A DNA stretch of 64,000 nucleotides, from contig NZ_RCNS01000002.1 of NCBI RefSeq assembly GCF_009725995.1, positions 310,001 through 374,000 of the forward strand, given 5' to 3'. Under the pieces are notes generated by a model that was given only the letters and a program-made list of their open reading frames with translations, had not been told where the DNA came from and did no database searches. This stretch comes from Zobellia laminariae (lineage in GTDB: Bacteria > Bacteroidota > Bacteroidia > Flavobacteriales > Flavobacteriaceae). Shown in pieces: positions 9,177-18,725 of this stretch. Each line of letters opens with the position of its first letter. The first letter of the stretch is position 1. The translations under genes and the position numbers were made by a program.

Positions 9177-9527
9177 TTAATTAAACCAGACAGCATACCG
9201 TTTTCGGCGAAGTTCCAGAGCTAAGATTTCTTCCATTTTTAAAGCTGCAGCTCTGGTGGTCAATGGTTTAATATGATTGTAAAGACTGGGGCGTAAATAA
9301 GACCCGTATTTTTTTACAATGTTAGAAGACAGGTTATGTCCCTTTTTATTTCTGTACCCTTTTTTGTGTTGGTCAAAGCGTTCTTTTGGGGTTTTGCTGG
9401 TCATGCCAACATAAACACATTCTAATACACCATTAAATTGAGGGTTTGCTTCGCGAAAACGCCTGTTTTCAGTGAATACTTTTTTGGAAAGCTCTATAAC
9501 GTAGATACGGTATTCGGTTTTGGCCAT
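9177..9527 (-). CDS. GIY-YIG-like small protein
   Basis: The protein is 116 residues and basic. It has YRIYVIEL near the start and CVYVGMTSKTPKERFDQHKK around residues 37-56, which matches the GIY-YIG nuclease core: two beta strands with Y and YVG, then the Arg of KERFDQH. A glutamate-rich helix (LKMEEILALELRRKRYAVW) near the C-terminus could supply the metal-binding Glu. The role is unknown; such stand-alone domains occur in DNA repair and as uncharacterised housekeeping proteins. The stop of this gene and the start of the acyl-CoA ligase are about 90 bases apart on the same strand. It follows the hybrid kinase gene with 15 bases between them, so the two may be cotranscribed. Confidence 0.65.
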   Translation of the reverse strand: MAKTEYRIYVIELSKKVFTENRRFREANPQFNGVLECVYVGMTSKTPKERFDQHKKGYRNKKGHNLSSNIVKKYGSYLRPSLYNHIKPLTTRAAALKMEEILALELRRKRYAVWFN

Positions 9528-9542
9528 TTTAAAATAGATTTT

Positions 9543-11771
9543 TTAGTGCGATAAATCCATTTCTTCCTTGGGAAGGTATTTAAAAATGGTATTCAAGAAC
9601 TCAGGAATATTGTAGGGCTTATGTATGATATCATTGATGCCCGAATTGAGTATTTCTTCTCTTCCTTCATCTAATTCAACGGCGGTCAAAGCTATTATAG
9701 GAATATTTTTATCAAACTTACGAATCATTATTGAGGCCTCCATTCCGTTTATATTCGGCATGTTAATATCCATCAGTATTAAATCATAATTATTGGCTTT
9801 ACTCATAGCTACGGCTTGGGCTCCATCATCTGCCAAACTAGATTTAATGTTTCGTCTTTCTAAAGTCTTTTGAGTTACTTTTTGGTTTATTCTATTATCA
9901 TCTACTATAAGGACATGAGCTAAATTCCCGTTTTTAGGCTCATCAGAGGTATTATGAATGCCATTTAAAACAGGTATTTCTGTATTTTGTTCGGTTTGTT
10001 TTTTAAGCGTTAGTTGAAAGCAGAATTTAGCACCTTTATTGGGTTCGCTGGTTAGTTTAATTTCACTTCCATAAAGTGCCAAAATCTTTTTTACAATAGT
10101 GAGTCCTAGTCCTGTACCTGTATAATTGTGGTTTTTGTTTTCAATCTGCGTAAACTCGTTAAAAATTTCCTTTTGCATATGCAAAGGAATACCAACGCCA
10201 TCATCCTTTACGATAAATTTTATTTTGCAGGTGGTGCTATCTGCGGGTTCTACTAAAATAAGCTTTAGCCAAATGTTTCCGTTCTCGGTAAATTTAATGG
10301 CATTACCCATTAGATTTATAAGTATTTGAGAAAACCGTATAGGGTCACCAACAAGATTATTAGGTATGTTTTTATCTATATGTAAGTGCAGCTTATTACT
10401 GTTTTCATGTAGCGAAAATTCAAAAGAACGAACAATGTTTTGGATGAGTACATCTAGTTCATAAGGAATTTTGGATAAGGTAATGGCCTCTGCATCCATC
10501 TTACTTAGTAGCAACACATCATTAATGAGGGCAAGTAAATAATCTGCCGAAAATTTTAAAGAACTAAGGTCATCTGCATAGGCTTTTAGATTCTCATCTT
10601 CTTTTAGTAACGTAGAGATACCAATAACCCCGTACAAGGGTGTTCGTAGTTCGTGACTTACGGTAGAAAGAAACTTAGTTTTCACCTTAGACAGCTTCTC
10701 TGCCTTTTCATTGGCTATACTGAGTTGCTTATTTTTTGCTTTAAGATTGTTAATGTAAATCTTTCTTGTCTTATAAAAAACAATGATGCCAAATAGGGCT
10801 AAAACAAGAATAACAATAGCAACAACAAGAAGCGTGGTAAGCGACTTTGACTTAGAAATAAGTTCTTCAGAATAGGCGTGTTCTTTTAAAGCGGATTGTA
10901 AGTCTTTTTGTGTCTGCTCTAAATCGAATTTTGCCCTAGCCTTTTCAGTTTCTTCTAACTTCTTTAGGGTATATGCCTTTTGCTTAAATTGATTGTACTT
11001 ATCTAAATTGGCAAATGCTTTTCTATAATCATCAGTTTCACTGTATAGCTTAGATAAATCTTCATAGGCTTCAATAGCTAAATCTGTATTTTCATTTTTA
11101 TCGGCAGTAAGTGCAATGTTTTCAAGCTTTTGCGCAGCGGAATCATATTTTTTCTTTGCTAGGTAATATTTGCCATACAAAAGGTCTATATATAATTTGT
11201 CAAGAGAGTCTACATTTTTAGTAGAAAGTGCTTCTGCTTTTTGAAGAAAGGTATATGCCTTATCTATTTGGTTGTTATCTAAGTATGTCCAGATAAGATT
11301 AACATAGGTTAAATATACCTCGTCATAGTCTTTGTTCTTTTCGTTTAGACTTATACTTTCTTTAAAGAACTCAATTGCTTTTGGATAAGTTTGCTTATTA
11401 TCGGAGTAAAGAATTCCCAAATTAAGCGCACCCCATGCCACTAGGCTATCTGCTTGAGTGGTTCTTGCTAGTTCCAGAGCTTTTTCAGAATAAATCCTTC
11501 CTTTTATAGTATCCTCGGTTTCAGAATAAATTCCACCTAAAATATCATATCCTAAAAACTCGTAGTAGTCGTAGTTGTATTCGTGCCCTTTTTCTATAAG
11601 TGTAGAGGCATATTTTATAGCGTCTTTGTAGTTGTATTGTTCGTAAGCTTCATTGGATTTGTTGACATACGACTCCAAGGTGTCTCTTTGCCATTCTGTA
11701 GTATTCTGAGCCTGTACATTGGTTAAATGGGAAAGAAAAAATACGAATACAAGTGCTCTTAATATACTCAT
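9543..11771 (-). CDS. TPR-containing hybrid sensor histidine kinase/response regulator
   Basis: This 742-residue membrane kinase starts with a signal peptide (ALVFVFFLSHLTNVQA). Periplasmic TPR-type helical repeats span about 25-280, then a coiled coil and one membrane segment (LLVVAIVILVLALFGIIVFY). HisKA carries its phospho-acceptor in FLSTVSHELRTPLYGVIG, and HATPase has NLMGNAIKFTENG, DDGVGIP and GTGLGLTIVKKIL. A C-terminal receiver domain begins at HVLIVDDNRINQKV, with the phospho-acceptor Asp in DLILMDINMPNINGMEA. There is no DNA-binding domain, so phosphate is presumably passed to a phosphotransfer protein elsewhere. The ligand is unknown. Confidence 0.93.
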   Translation of the reverse strand: MSILRALVFVFFLSHLTNVQAQNTTEWQRDTLESYVNKSNEAYEQYNYKDAIKYASTLIEKGHEYNYDYYEFLGYDILGGIYSETEDTIKGRIYSEKALELARTTQADSLVAWGALNLGILYSDNKQTYPKAIEFFKESISLNEKNKDYDEVYLTYVNLIWTYLDNNQIDKAYTFLQKAEALSTKNVDSLDKLYIDLLYGKYYLAKKKYDSAAQKLENIALTADKNENTDLAIEAYEDLSKLYSETDDYRKAFANLDKYNQFKQKAYTLKKLEETEKARAKFDLEQTQKDLQSALKEHAYSEELISKSKSLTTLLVVAIVILVLALFGIIVFYKTRKIYINNLKAKNKQLSIANEKAEKLSKVKTKFLSTVSHELRTPLYGVIGISTLLKEDENLKAYADDLSSLKFSADYLLALINDVLLLSKMDAEAITLSKIPYELDVLIQNIVRSFEFSLHENSNKLHLHIDKNIPNNLVGDPIRFSQILINLMGNAIKFTENGNIWLKLILVEPADSTTCKIKFIVKDDGVGIPLHMQKEIFNEFTQIENKNHNYTGTGLGLTIVKKILALYGSEIKLTSEPNKGAKFCFQLTLKKQTEQNTEIPVLNGIHNTSDEPKNGNLAHVLIVDDNRINQKVTQKTLERRNIKSSLADDGAQAVAMSKANNYDLILMDINMPNINGMEASIMIRKFDKNIPIIALTAVELDEGREEILNSGINDIIHKPYNIPEFLNTIFKYLPKEEMDLSH

Positions 11772-11915
11772 AAGAATATTTGGGCCAGTATAAAATTGAG
11801 GGAATGACCTTTTTGGCTAGCTAATATAGGAATTTACTTCGCAATAGACTGCGAAGTAGGCAATTCATTGATAAATGGCACCTCTATAACTACGTTCTAG
11901 ATACGTTTTATACGG

Positions 11916-12473
11916 TTAAGGGGCTTCTACATCAACTCCTTCAGTAGTAAAAGAAAAGGCTTGAGCACCTAGCCCGCCAACCATTACGGCTTGGAATAAA
12001 GGGTTAATAGGGCGTTTGGAATACCAGTCTATTATAAAGTTAGCACCACTACCACCAGACGTATCTTGCTGCTCAATAACGTAATCTATAGATTCCATAG
12101 GCCGAAGGTAGATTGCTTGATCTAAGTAACTTCTAACCAAATCACCACCCGTATTGTAATAATCTATGGTCGTAATAAAGAGACTGTCTTTTAAGCTCGT
12201 ATTTCTTATACTTAAAGTTGCAGTCAATAATGTTCTAGAATCCCTGGTTTGGTTATAGATGTCGGAATATATGGGAACGTATACTTGTTTGGTAAGAGGG
12301 TCAACCGTAGAACGGTCAACCCTTCTATTTAAAGTATGTTCGTCAAGAACCTTTACCGGCTTTTCATCGGTTGGTCGCTTGCATGAAGTAACTAGAATAA
12401 CAAGTAAAAGCGCGTTAGCTATTGCCCAAATAGGTTTTTCAATACAAAAACTTCTATTACTGTATTTGTTCAT
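11916..12473 (-). CDS. DUF3124 lipoprotein
   Basis: I prefer the ATG at 12473 to the in-frame one at 12515. It gives MNKYSNRSFCIEKPIWAIAN followed by a hydrophobic stretch ending in the lipobox LVTSC, so the mature protein should be lipid-anchored at Cys. The mature part matches DUF3124: VYVPIYSDIYNQTRDSR, TLSIRNTS, DYYNTGGDLVRSYL, and GGSGANFIIDWYSKRP. The function of the family is unknown. The gene lies just downstream of gnd on the same strand, with about 50 bases between the gnd stop and this start, so they are probably cotranscribed. That tells nothing about its role. Confidence 0.82.
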   Translation of the reverse strand: MNKYSNRSFCIEKPIWAIANALLLVILVTSCKRPTDEKPVKVLDEHTLNRRVDRSTVDPLTKQVYVPIYSDIYNQTRDSRTLLTATLSIRNTSLKDSLFITTIDYYNTGGDLVRSYLDQAIYLRPMESIDYVIEQQDTSGGSGANFIIDWYSKRPINPLFQAVMVGGLGAQAFSFTTEGVDVEAP

Positions 12474-12524
12474 TGCTTTTAACGCTCTAACCTCATTATA
12501 TTCAGATACCTCCAAACTATTTCT

Positions 12525-13937
12525 CTATTCCCATTCTGTATGAAAAATACCTTCTTTATCCAATCTTTCGTAAGTGTGAGAACCAAAGAAATCTCTTTGT
12601 GCTTGAATTAAGTTCAATGGCAACCTACTAGAGGTATATGCATCAAAATAAGTAAGTGAGTTTGAAATTCCAGGTAATGGAATACCATTTGCAGCTGCAT
12701 GTGCCACTAGCTTTCTTGTAGAACCTACCGTACTCTTCACTTTATCAATAAAATGACTAGAAAGTAAAAGGTTAGGTAAATCTTTATCAGCTTCAAAAGC
12801 CTCAGAAATATCAGCTAATAAGCCAGCTCTAATAATACAGCCTGCACGCCAGATTTTTGCAATTGTTGTGATGTCTAGGTTGTAGTTGTATTCTTTGGAT
12901 GCGTCCGCCAACTGGTGGAGTCCTTGAGCATAGGTAATTATGAAAGAGAAGTAAAGTGCTTCTTCGGCCATTTTCTCCAATTCCTTTTTATCTAATTTCT
13001 CAATTTCTGGACGGTCGTATAGCTTATCGGCTTCTATTCTTTCGTCTTTAAGACCTGATATCTCACGCATGCTAACGGCAATATCAATTGAAGGAACAGG
13101 AATACCCAAATCCATTGCGTTTTGGCTAGTCCATTTTCCAGTACCTTTTTGTTTTGCTTTGTCTAAAATCTGATCTACTAAATGACCTTTGTCTAAACCA
13201 AGTTCATCTTTTTGCTCAAGAATTTTAGAAGTAATTTCAACTAGAAAAGACTGTAAACGACCTGCGTTCCATTTAGAAAAGGTATCGTGCATTTCTTCAT
13301 TAGAAAAATCACCTGCTTTTTTAAGCAAATCATAAACTTCAGAAGTAAGTTGCATTAATCCGTACTCAATACCATTGTGAACCATTTTTACATAGTTACC
13401 AGATGATTTTGGTCCTAAATAGGCAACGCAGGGTTCCCCTTTATATTTTGCCGAAACCGCTTCAAAAATAGGTTTTATATGTTGGTAAGCAGATTTTGAA
13501 CCTCCAGGCATGATACTTGGTCCTAAGCGAGCACCTTTGGCACCACCGGAAACACCTGCTCCAAAGAAGTTGATAGCCTTGTCATGAAGATAAGCTTCAC
13601 GACGGTCAGTATCCGTAAAAAACGAATTTCCACCATCTATAATAATGTCTCCTCGATCAATATGCGGTAAAAGGCTTTCAATTACGGCATCTACAATCTT
13701 GCCCGCGGGAACCAAAAGCATAATTTTCCTAGGTTGTTTTAGCGCCTGAACAAATGTTTTAATATTTGTAGCGGCATTTACCTTGGCTTCGTGACCACCT
13801 TCTTCTTTTAAAGCGGCTACTTTTTCAGGGTCTAAATCATATCCGTAGGCAGAAAAACCATTATCGGCTACATTTAATATAAAGTTACGCCCCATAACTC
13901 CAAGGCCAACTAATCCAAAATCATATTTTTCTTCCAT
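12525..13937 (-). CDS. gnd: 6-phosphogluconate dehydrogenase, decarboxylating
   Basis: This 470-residue enzyme oxidises 6-phosphogluconate to ribulose 5-phosphate plus CO2, making NADPH, as the third step of the oxidative pentose phosphate pathway. The NADP-binding Rossmann motif GLGVMGRN is at residues 11-18. The substrate and catalytic motifs GVSGGAKGARLGPSIMPGG and SSGNYVKMVHNGIEYG (catalytic Lys and Glu, near residue 183) are intact. The C-terminal all-helical domain ends with QRDFFGSHTYERLD. The length is normal for the long dimeric form. It is divergent from zwf-pgl across 172 bases, so the three enzymes of the pathway sit together. Confidence 0.97.
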   Translation of the reverse strand: MEEKYDFGLVGLGVMGRNFILNVADNGFSAYGYDLDPEKVAALKEEGGHEAKVNAATNIKTFVQALKQPRKIMLLVPAGKIVDAVIESLLPHIDRGDIIIDGGNSFFTDTDRREAYLHDKAINFFGAGVSGGAKGARLGPSIMPGGSKSAYQHIKPIFEAVSAKYKGEPCVAYLGPKSSGNYVKMVHNGIEYGLMQLTSEVYDLLKKAGDFSNEEMHDTFSKWNAGRLQSFLVEITSKILEQKDELGLDKGHLVDQILDKAKQKGTGKWTSQNAMDLGIPVPSIDIAVSMREISGLKDERIEADKLYDRPEIEKLDKKELEKMAEEALYFSFIITYAQGLHQLADASKEYNYNLDITTIAKIWRAGCIIRAGLLADISEAFEADKDLPNLLLSSHFIDKVKSTVGSTRKLVAHAAANGIPLPGISNSLTYFDAYTSSRLPLNLIQAQRDFFGSHTYERLDKEGIFHTEWE

Positions 13938-14109
13938 TTTCTAATTTTAAAATTACATGGGCGACCATAAAAGTGATATAATTGGTCGATACAATCAAAA
14001 TTAAACGAAATTATTGAAATGTAAGATTATCTTAGGGTAAACTCGTTGGTATTACTGCATCTTTTCGATACTTTTAACCTTTCAAATAGTATATGGATAC
14101 CATCTCATT

Positions 14110-15642
14110 ATGAATAAAACAGAAAATCAGATTCTTGTGATATTTGGCGCATCTGGCGACCTAACAGCAAGAAAACTTGTACCCGCACTTTTTAATCTTC
14201 ATCAGGCAGATCAACTTCCCGATAATTTTATAGTTCTAGGGACAAGTAGAAGTGATATGACAGATAGTGCTTTTAGAAAAAAAGTGGTATCAGAGAGTAC
14301 ATATTTAAAAGGTAAGTTAGAAGGCTTATCTGATGAATATGTAAAAAACTTTGCAGATAAATTCTTTTATGAAGATTTAGGTGGAAGCTACGATACGGAT
14401 TATAGCCGTTTGCGTAAGAGGGTAGAGGATTTAAAGAATAAGTACCAGACTTCTGGTAACATTATATATTACCTTTCTACGCCTCCTACATTGTACGAGA
14501 CAATAGCTCATAACTTGGCGGAAGCCGGTATGAGTACTCAAAATAACGGGTGGAAAAGGTTAATTGTTGAAAAACCTTTTGGTTATAGTTTAGATACGGC
14601 CAAACAACTGAATACTGGTCTTCAGAAGTTCTTTAAAGAAGATCAAATCTATAGAATAGATCACTATTTGGGTAAAGAAACGGTGCAAAATCTACTGATT
14701 ACACGTTTTGCCAATAGTATTTTTGAGCCCCTTTGGAACCGTAATTATATTCACCATGTAGAAATTACCAATGCAGAAAGTGTTGGTGTTGAAAAAAGAG
14801 GTGGTTATTATGATACATCTGGCGCGTTAAGAGATATGTTCCAGAACCATTTGCTTCAGATAGTTTCATTAATTGTCATGGAACCGCCTATTAGTGATGC
14901 CCCAGAAGATATTCGAAATGAAAAGGTAAAGGCCCTTAAGTCTCTTAGAGTGATGAAAACGGATAAAGAGCTTTTCGATAATACCATTAGGGCTCAGTAC
15001 ACCAAATCTGTAATTGATGGTCAAGAAGTAAAAGGATATCGCGAGGAAGAGGGAGTAAATAAAGATTCTACTACTGAAACGTTTGCTGCCATTAAGTTTT
15101 TTGTTGATAACTGGAGGTGGAAAGATACTCCGTTCTACGTGCGTACTGCCAAGAGAATGCCAACAAAGGCTACAGAAGTAGTTATACACTTTAAAACACC
15201 ACATCACCAGATTTTTCAGGAATCAGGATTGGATAGTAAGGATAACAAGTTGGTTATCCGTATTCAGCCAGATGAAGGTATATTATTGAAATTTGGAGTA
15301 AAAGTACCCGGTCAAGGATTTAAAGTGGAGCGAGCAAATTTAGATTTTTACTATTCTAGTTTAGCAGAGACTCATGTTATGGATGCATACGAACGTTTAT
15401 TGTTAGATGCTATGCAAGGTGATGCTACATTATATGCTAGAGCAGATGAAGTTGAAGCTGCTTGGGAATTTGTAGATCCTATATTAAAGTATTGGTCTAG
15501 TGGTAAGGATGTTAGAATGTACGGGTACGCCGCAGGTGTATGGGGTCCTGAAAATTCTCATGAATTAATAGAAGGTATTGGTGAGTGGAGAAATCCTGGA
15601 CCAAACTTAACGGACGACCCTGGTTTTTGTGTCATTTGTTAA
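14110..15642 (+). CDS. zwf: Glucose-6-phosphate 1-dehydrogenase
   Basis: This 510-residue enzyme oxidises glucose 6-phosphate to 6-phosphogluconolactone and makes NAD(P)H. The nucleotide-binding motif FGASGDLTARKL is at residues 12-23. The active-site signature RIDHYLGKETVQNL, with the substrate-binding Lys and catalytic His, is near residue 183. The C-terminal region with PYYVRTAKRM-like sequence (here PFYVRTAKRMPTK) is present. The length is normal. The gene precedes pgl by 55 bases on the same strand and is divergent from gnd, so zwf and pgl are almost certainly one transcript. Confidence 0.97.
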   Translation: MNKTENQILVIFGASGDLTARKLVPALFNLHQADQLPDNFIVLGTSRSDMTDSAFRKKVVSESTYLKGKLEGLSDEYVKNFADKFFYEDLGGSYDTDYSRLRKRVEDLKNKYQTSGNIIYYLSTPPTLYETIAHNLAEAGMSTQNNGWKRLIVEKPFGYSLDTAKQLNTGLQKFFKEDQIYRIDHYLGKETVQNLLITRFANSIFEPLWNRNYIHHVEITNAESVGVEKRGGYYDTSGALRDMFQNHLLQIVSLIVMEPPISDAPEDIRNEKVKALKSLRVMKTDKELFDNTIRAQYTKSVIDGQEVKGYREEEGVNKDSTTETFAAIKFFVDNWRWKDTPFYVRTAKRMPTKATEVVIHFKTPHHQIFQESGLDSKDNKLVIRIQPDEGILLKFGVKVPGQGFKVERANLDFYYSSLAETHVMDAYERLLLDAMQGDATLYARADEVEAAWEFVDPILKYWSSGKDVRMYGYAAGVWGPENSHELIEGIGEWRNPGPNLTDDPGFCVIC

Positions 15643-15697
15643 TTATTGCTTTGGGTGATGTTCCTAGAGCAGCCTTTTATACATTTTAAAATAGACT

Positions 15698-16423
15698 ATG
15701 GAATTAAAGATATATCAAGATAAAAACGAAGTTGCTCAAGAGTTTTCAAAGTATTTTGCTGAGAAAGCAAAAGGAGACGAGCCCTTTCATGTGGCACTTT
15801 CTGGAGGAAGTACACCAAAAATAGTTTTTGATGTTCTTGCAAAGGAATTTGGCGCAAGTATAGACTGGAAGCTAGTTCATTTCTATTGGGGAGATGAACG
15901 TTGTGTGCTTCCTACTGATGATGAAAGCAATTATAAAATGACAGTAGAACACCTATTGTCAAAAATTGATATCCCAGAAGAGAACATCCATAGAATTAAG
16001 GGAGAGAACGATCCAGAGGAAGAAGCTGTTCGTTATGCCCAGGTACTAAAAGATGAGCTTCCTGGAAAAAATGGTTTTCCACAGTTTGATTTGGTGATTT
16101 TAGGCATGGGAGACGATGGTCATACCGCATCTATTTTTCCATATGAAATAGAATTATGGAAGTCTGTAAACCTTTGTGAGGTAGCCGCTCATCCAGACTC
16201 AGGTCAAAAAAGAATTACAATAACGGGTAACCTTATCAATCATTCTAAAACCGTTGCTTTTCTTGTTACAGGAGCTAGCAAGGAAGAAAAGGTTGGGGAA
16301 ATTCTAAATTGTGATGGTGCGTGTGATACTTACCCCGCTAATTTAGTAGCCCCAACATTGGGTGATTTAGTTTGGTTTTTAGATAAGGCCGCAGCTGCTA
16401 AAATCAGGGAAGGTCAAGTTTAA
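15698..16423 (+). CDS. pgl: 6-phosphogluconolactonase
   Basis: This 241-residue DevB-type lactonase hydrolyses 6-phosphogluconolactone, the step between Zwf and Gnd. The sugar-phosphate isomerase-like fold shows LSGGSTPKIVFDVL near residue 34, the YWGDERCV motif, and the catalytic GMGDDGHTASIFP near residue 137. It follows zwf with 55 bases between them. Its last 20 bases overlap the end of the convergent thioesterase gene. Confidence 0.96.
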   Translation: MELKIYQDKNEVAQEFSKYFAEKAKGDEPFHVALSGGSTPKIVFDVLAKEFGASIDWKLVHFYWGDERCVLPTDDESNYKMTVEHLLSKIDIPEENIHRIKGENDPEEEAVRYAQVLKDELPGKNGFPQFDLVILGMGDDGHTASIFPYEIELWKSVNLCEVAAHPDSGQKRITITGNLINHSKTVAFLVTGASKEEKVGEILNCDGACDTYPANLVAPTLGDLVWFLDKAAAAKIREGQV

Positions 16424-16949
16424 CGTTTTCACCGTTTAGACTTTCTAAATGCAACTCTGATTTAAATTGAGTAGAGTCGAACTCGGTGTCTCTGGAGAAA
16501 GCTTCTTCTTTTCGTTTCTTACTTCTGGCAAAACGCCTAACACCTTGTTCGTTGTCTAAAAGTAGACCAGGTATTGGTACGCCTCTGCCGTCTTCATCTT
16601 TTGCCACCATGGTAAAATATGACGAGTTGCAGTGGCGCTTTGTGCCAGACTTAATATCTTGAGATTCCACACGAACCCCAACTACCATAGATGTTCTTCC
16701 TGTGTAGTTTATAGAAGCGCGAAGCGTTAATAACTCACCAACTTCTACGGGATGTAAAAAATCTACCCGGTTTACAGAAGCAGTTACGCAATACATTTGT
16801 GAATGTTTTGAGGCACATGCAAAAGCAATCTGGTCCATGAGGCTAAGAATATGTCCTCCATGAACTTTTCCGCCAAAATTAGAGTGGGAGGGTAGCATAA
16901 GTTCTGTAATTGATACCCTAGATTCGTTAGCGGTTTTAAATTTTTCCAT
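16404..16949 (-). CDS. Acyl-CoA thioesterase (hotdog fold, YciA/ACOT type)
   Basis: This 181-residue single hotdog domain hydrolyses acyl-CoA to fatty acid and CoA. The family signature FGGKVHGGHILSLMDQIAFA lies near residues 25-44 with the catalytic Asp in LMDQ. It is followed by VNRVDFLHPVEVGELL and the strand GRTSMVVGVRVESQD. A basic, charged C-terminal tail follows the domain. The start overlaps the stop of the upstream small membrane protein gene by one base (TAATG-type junction), so the two are translationally coupled within the rmuC transcript. Substrate chain length cannot be inferred. Confidence 0.9.
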   Translation of the reverse strand: MEKFKTANESRVSITELMLPSHSNFGGKVHGGHILSLMDQIAFACASKHSQMYCVTASVNRVDFLHPVEVGELLTLRASINYTGRTSMVVGVRVESQDIKSGTKRHCNSSYFTMVAKDEDGRGVPIPGLLLDNEQGVRRFARSKKRKEEAFSRDTEFDSTQFKSELHLESLNGENVKLDLP

Positions 16950-17314
16950 TAGTTCTTAAAATGAGGTGAATTTTCTTGCTCTACTTTGGTTACAAAATAT
17001 TTACTATCGCCTAGCCAAAGAAAAGTAGCAAAGCGCTCTACATAGTGTAATTTTACATACTGACCTTGGTGTTCCTGTAACTGCTCAATTACTTCTTTAT
17101 CCTTATCTAAAACGGAAAAAGAGAAGATTTGAGCTCCAGAAATCCCCTGGCTTATTTCGCCTTCCCAAGTTTTTATAATTACTCCTTTATGGCTTATTTT
17201 AATGAGCTCGCCAGTCCGTATGCCATCACTATAGGTTACAAAATAAATAAATGCGTAAACAATTCCAAAGAGGGCTACAATAATCCCCAAGGTTACAAAA
17301 AGCGACTTTTTCAT
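16949..17314 (-). CDS. Small membrane-anchored protein of unknown function
   Basis: This 121-residue protein has an N-terminal membrane segment (SLFVTLGIIVALFGIVYAFI). A compact beta-rich domain follows (SDGIRTGELIKISHKGVIIK, then TWEGEISQ and VKLHYVERF). Similar flavobacterial proteins are, as I recall, sometimes labelled 6-phosphogluconate dehydrogenase. Nothing in this sequence supports that, and the label probably spread from the neighbouring gnd locus. It overlaps rmuC by four bases upstream (ATGA) and the thioesterase by one base downstream. The three therefore form one tightly coupled operon. Confidence 0.75.
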   Translation of the reverse strand: MKKSLFVTLGIIVALFGIVYAFIYFVTYSDGIRTGELIKISHKGVIIKTWEGEISQGISGAQIFSFSVLDKDKEVIEQLQEHQGQYVKLHYVERFATFLWLGDSKYFVTKVEQENSPHFKN

Positions 17315-18660
17315 GATTTTAATTTTAGTTCGCTTTCAAAATGATCATCTTGAGCGCGTTTTAATACTGGTTCTGGGATTGATTTTTTAGCTTTTGCTCC
17401 CATTATTTTTAATTTCTCTATACTTACTACAATGTTTCCGCGGCCTTCAACAAGCTTGTTCATAGCTCCTTTGTATTCGGATTTGGCCTCGTCCATTTTC
17501 TTGCCCACCTTGGTAAGGTCGTTTACAAAACCTTCAAATTTGTCATAAAGGGCACCCGCCTGTCTAGCAATTTCCAAAGCATTACGTTGTTGTTTTTCGT
17601 TATTCCACATACTATCTATCGTACGTAATGTAGCTAATAGGGTAGATGGGGTAACGATTATGATATTTTGTTCAAACGCTTTGTTATACAGGTTGTTATC
17701 GTTGTTTATGGCAATGGCAAAAGCAGGTTCTATAGGAACGAACATCAGGACAAAATCCGGACTTTCCATAGCATAAAGGTCTTCGTACTTTTTTGCTGAA
17801 AGTTGGTCTACGTGCCTTTTGAGTGAATTGATGTGGTCTTTCAGGAATTTATCGCGAAGATTATCATCCTCTGCGTTTACGAAACGTTCATAATCGGTAA
17901 GGGATACTTTTGAATCCACAACCATCTTTTTACCGTCAGGAAGGTGTATGACCACATCAGGAAGTACCCTAGAACCATCTTCTGTAGTAAAGCTTTGTTG
18001 CACCGTATATTCGCGGTTTTTTTCTAACCCCGATTTTTCAAGTACGCGTTCCAATACCAGTTCTCCCCAGTTTCCTTGCATTTTACTATCGCCTTTTAAA
18101 GCTTTAGTAAGATTTTCGGCCTCTTGGGTAATCTTTAGGTTTTGGCTCTGAAGGTTTAAAAGTTGCTCTTTTAAGGCGGAATGAATGCTAATATTTTCTT
18201 TCTGACTTTCTTCGACCTTCTTTTCAAAAAGCTGTATTTTATCATTTAAAGGAGATAAAATATCTTTAATATTCTTCTCGTTACGTTCTGTGAATTTTAA
18301 GCTTTTCTCCTCTAAAATTTTATTGGCAAGGTTCTCAAATTCTTTAGTAAATTTTTCTTGCAGCTTTTCTACTTCTTCTTTCTGTTCTGTATTTTTAAGC
18401 TGAAGATTCTCTAAATCTGCTTGATAACGAACAATCTGGTTGCCCATTTGTTCCTTTTCTGCCTGTAGATTTATTTTAAGGACATCGCTATCTCGTAATC
18501 GCTGCTCTAATACACCAAGGTTGGCATTTAATTGCTGTTCACGTTCTTCAAGGGCACTATGTGTAGACTTTGTTTTTAAGTTCTGAATATAGTTTCCTAA
18601 GAAGTACCCCAAGGCAAGGCATACAACTCCAATTAATAAATATACGAGGTAAATATTCAT
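17311..18660 (-). CDS. rmuC: DNA recombination protein RmuC homologue
   Basis: This 449-residue protein has an N-terminal membrane anchor (LLIGVVCLALGYFLGNYI). A long coiled coil follows to about residue 190. The RmuC core has GNWGELVLERVLEKSGLEKN, VLPDVVIHLPDGKKMVVDSK (nuclease-like strand with VDSK) and FVPIEPAFAIAI. RmuC restrains certain recombination events at inverted repeats in E. coli; its exact activity is unsettled. It is the first gene of a three-gene operon with a small membrane protein and a thioesterase. Confidence 0.92.
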   Translation of the reverse strand: MNIYLVYLLIGVVCLALGYFLGNYIQNLKTKSTHSALEEREQQLNANLGVLEQRLRDSDVLKINLQAEKEQMGNQIVRYQADLENLQLKNTEQKEEVEKLQEKFTKEFENLANKILEEKSLKFTERNEKNIKDILSPLNDKIQLFEKKVEESQKENISIHSALKEQLLNLQSQNLKITQEAENLTKALKGDSKMQGNWGELVLERVLEKSGLEKNREYTVQQSFTTEDGSRVLPDVVIHLPDGKKMVVDSKVSLTDYERFVNAEDDNLRDKFLKDHINSLKRHVDQLSAKKYEDLYAMESPDFVLMFVPIEPAFAIAINNDNNLYNKAFEQNIIIVTPSTLLATLRTIDSMWNNEKQQRNALEIARQAGALYDKFEGFVNDLTKVGKKMDEAKSEYKGAMNKLVEGRGNIVVSIEKLKIMGAKAKKSIPEPVLKRAQDDHFESELKLKS

Positions 18661-18725
18661 TTATAAGGTAAAGTGTTTGGGGTAAAGATACAAGATTGGC
18701 TTTAAATCCAAACACTACTCTTATG

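Noticed and set aside
9177..9527. Homing endonuclease or mobile element
   Set aside because: No flanking repeats, intron or intein structure, and the gene sits between ordinary genes; a stand-alone domain is more likely.
16949..17314. Annotation as 6-phosphogluconate dehydrogenase
   Set aside because: The 121-residue membrane protein has no Rossmann motif or Gnd signature; the true gnd is at 12525-13937.
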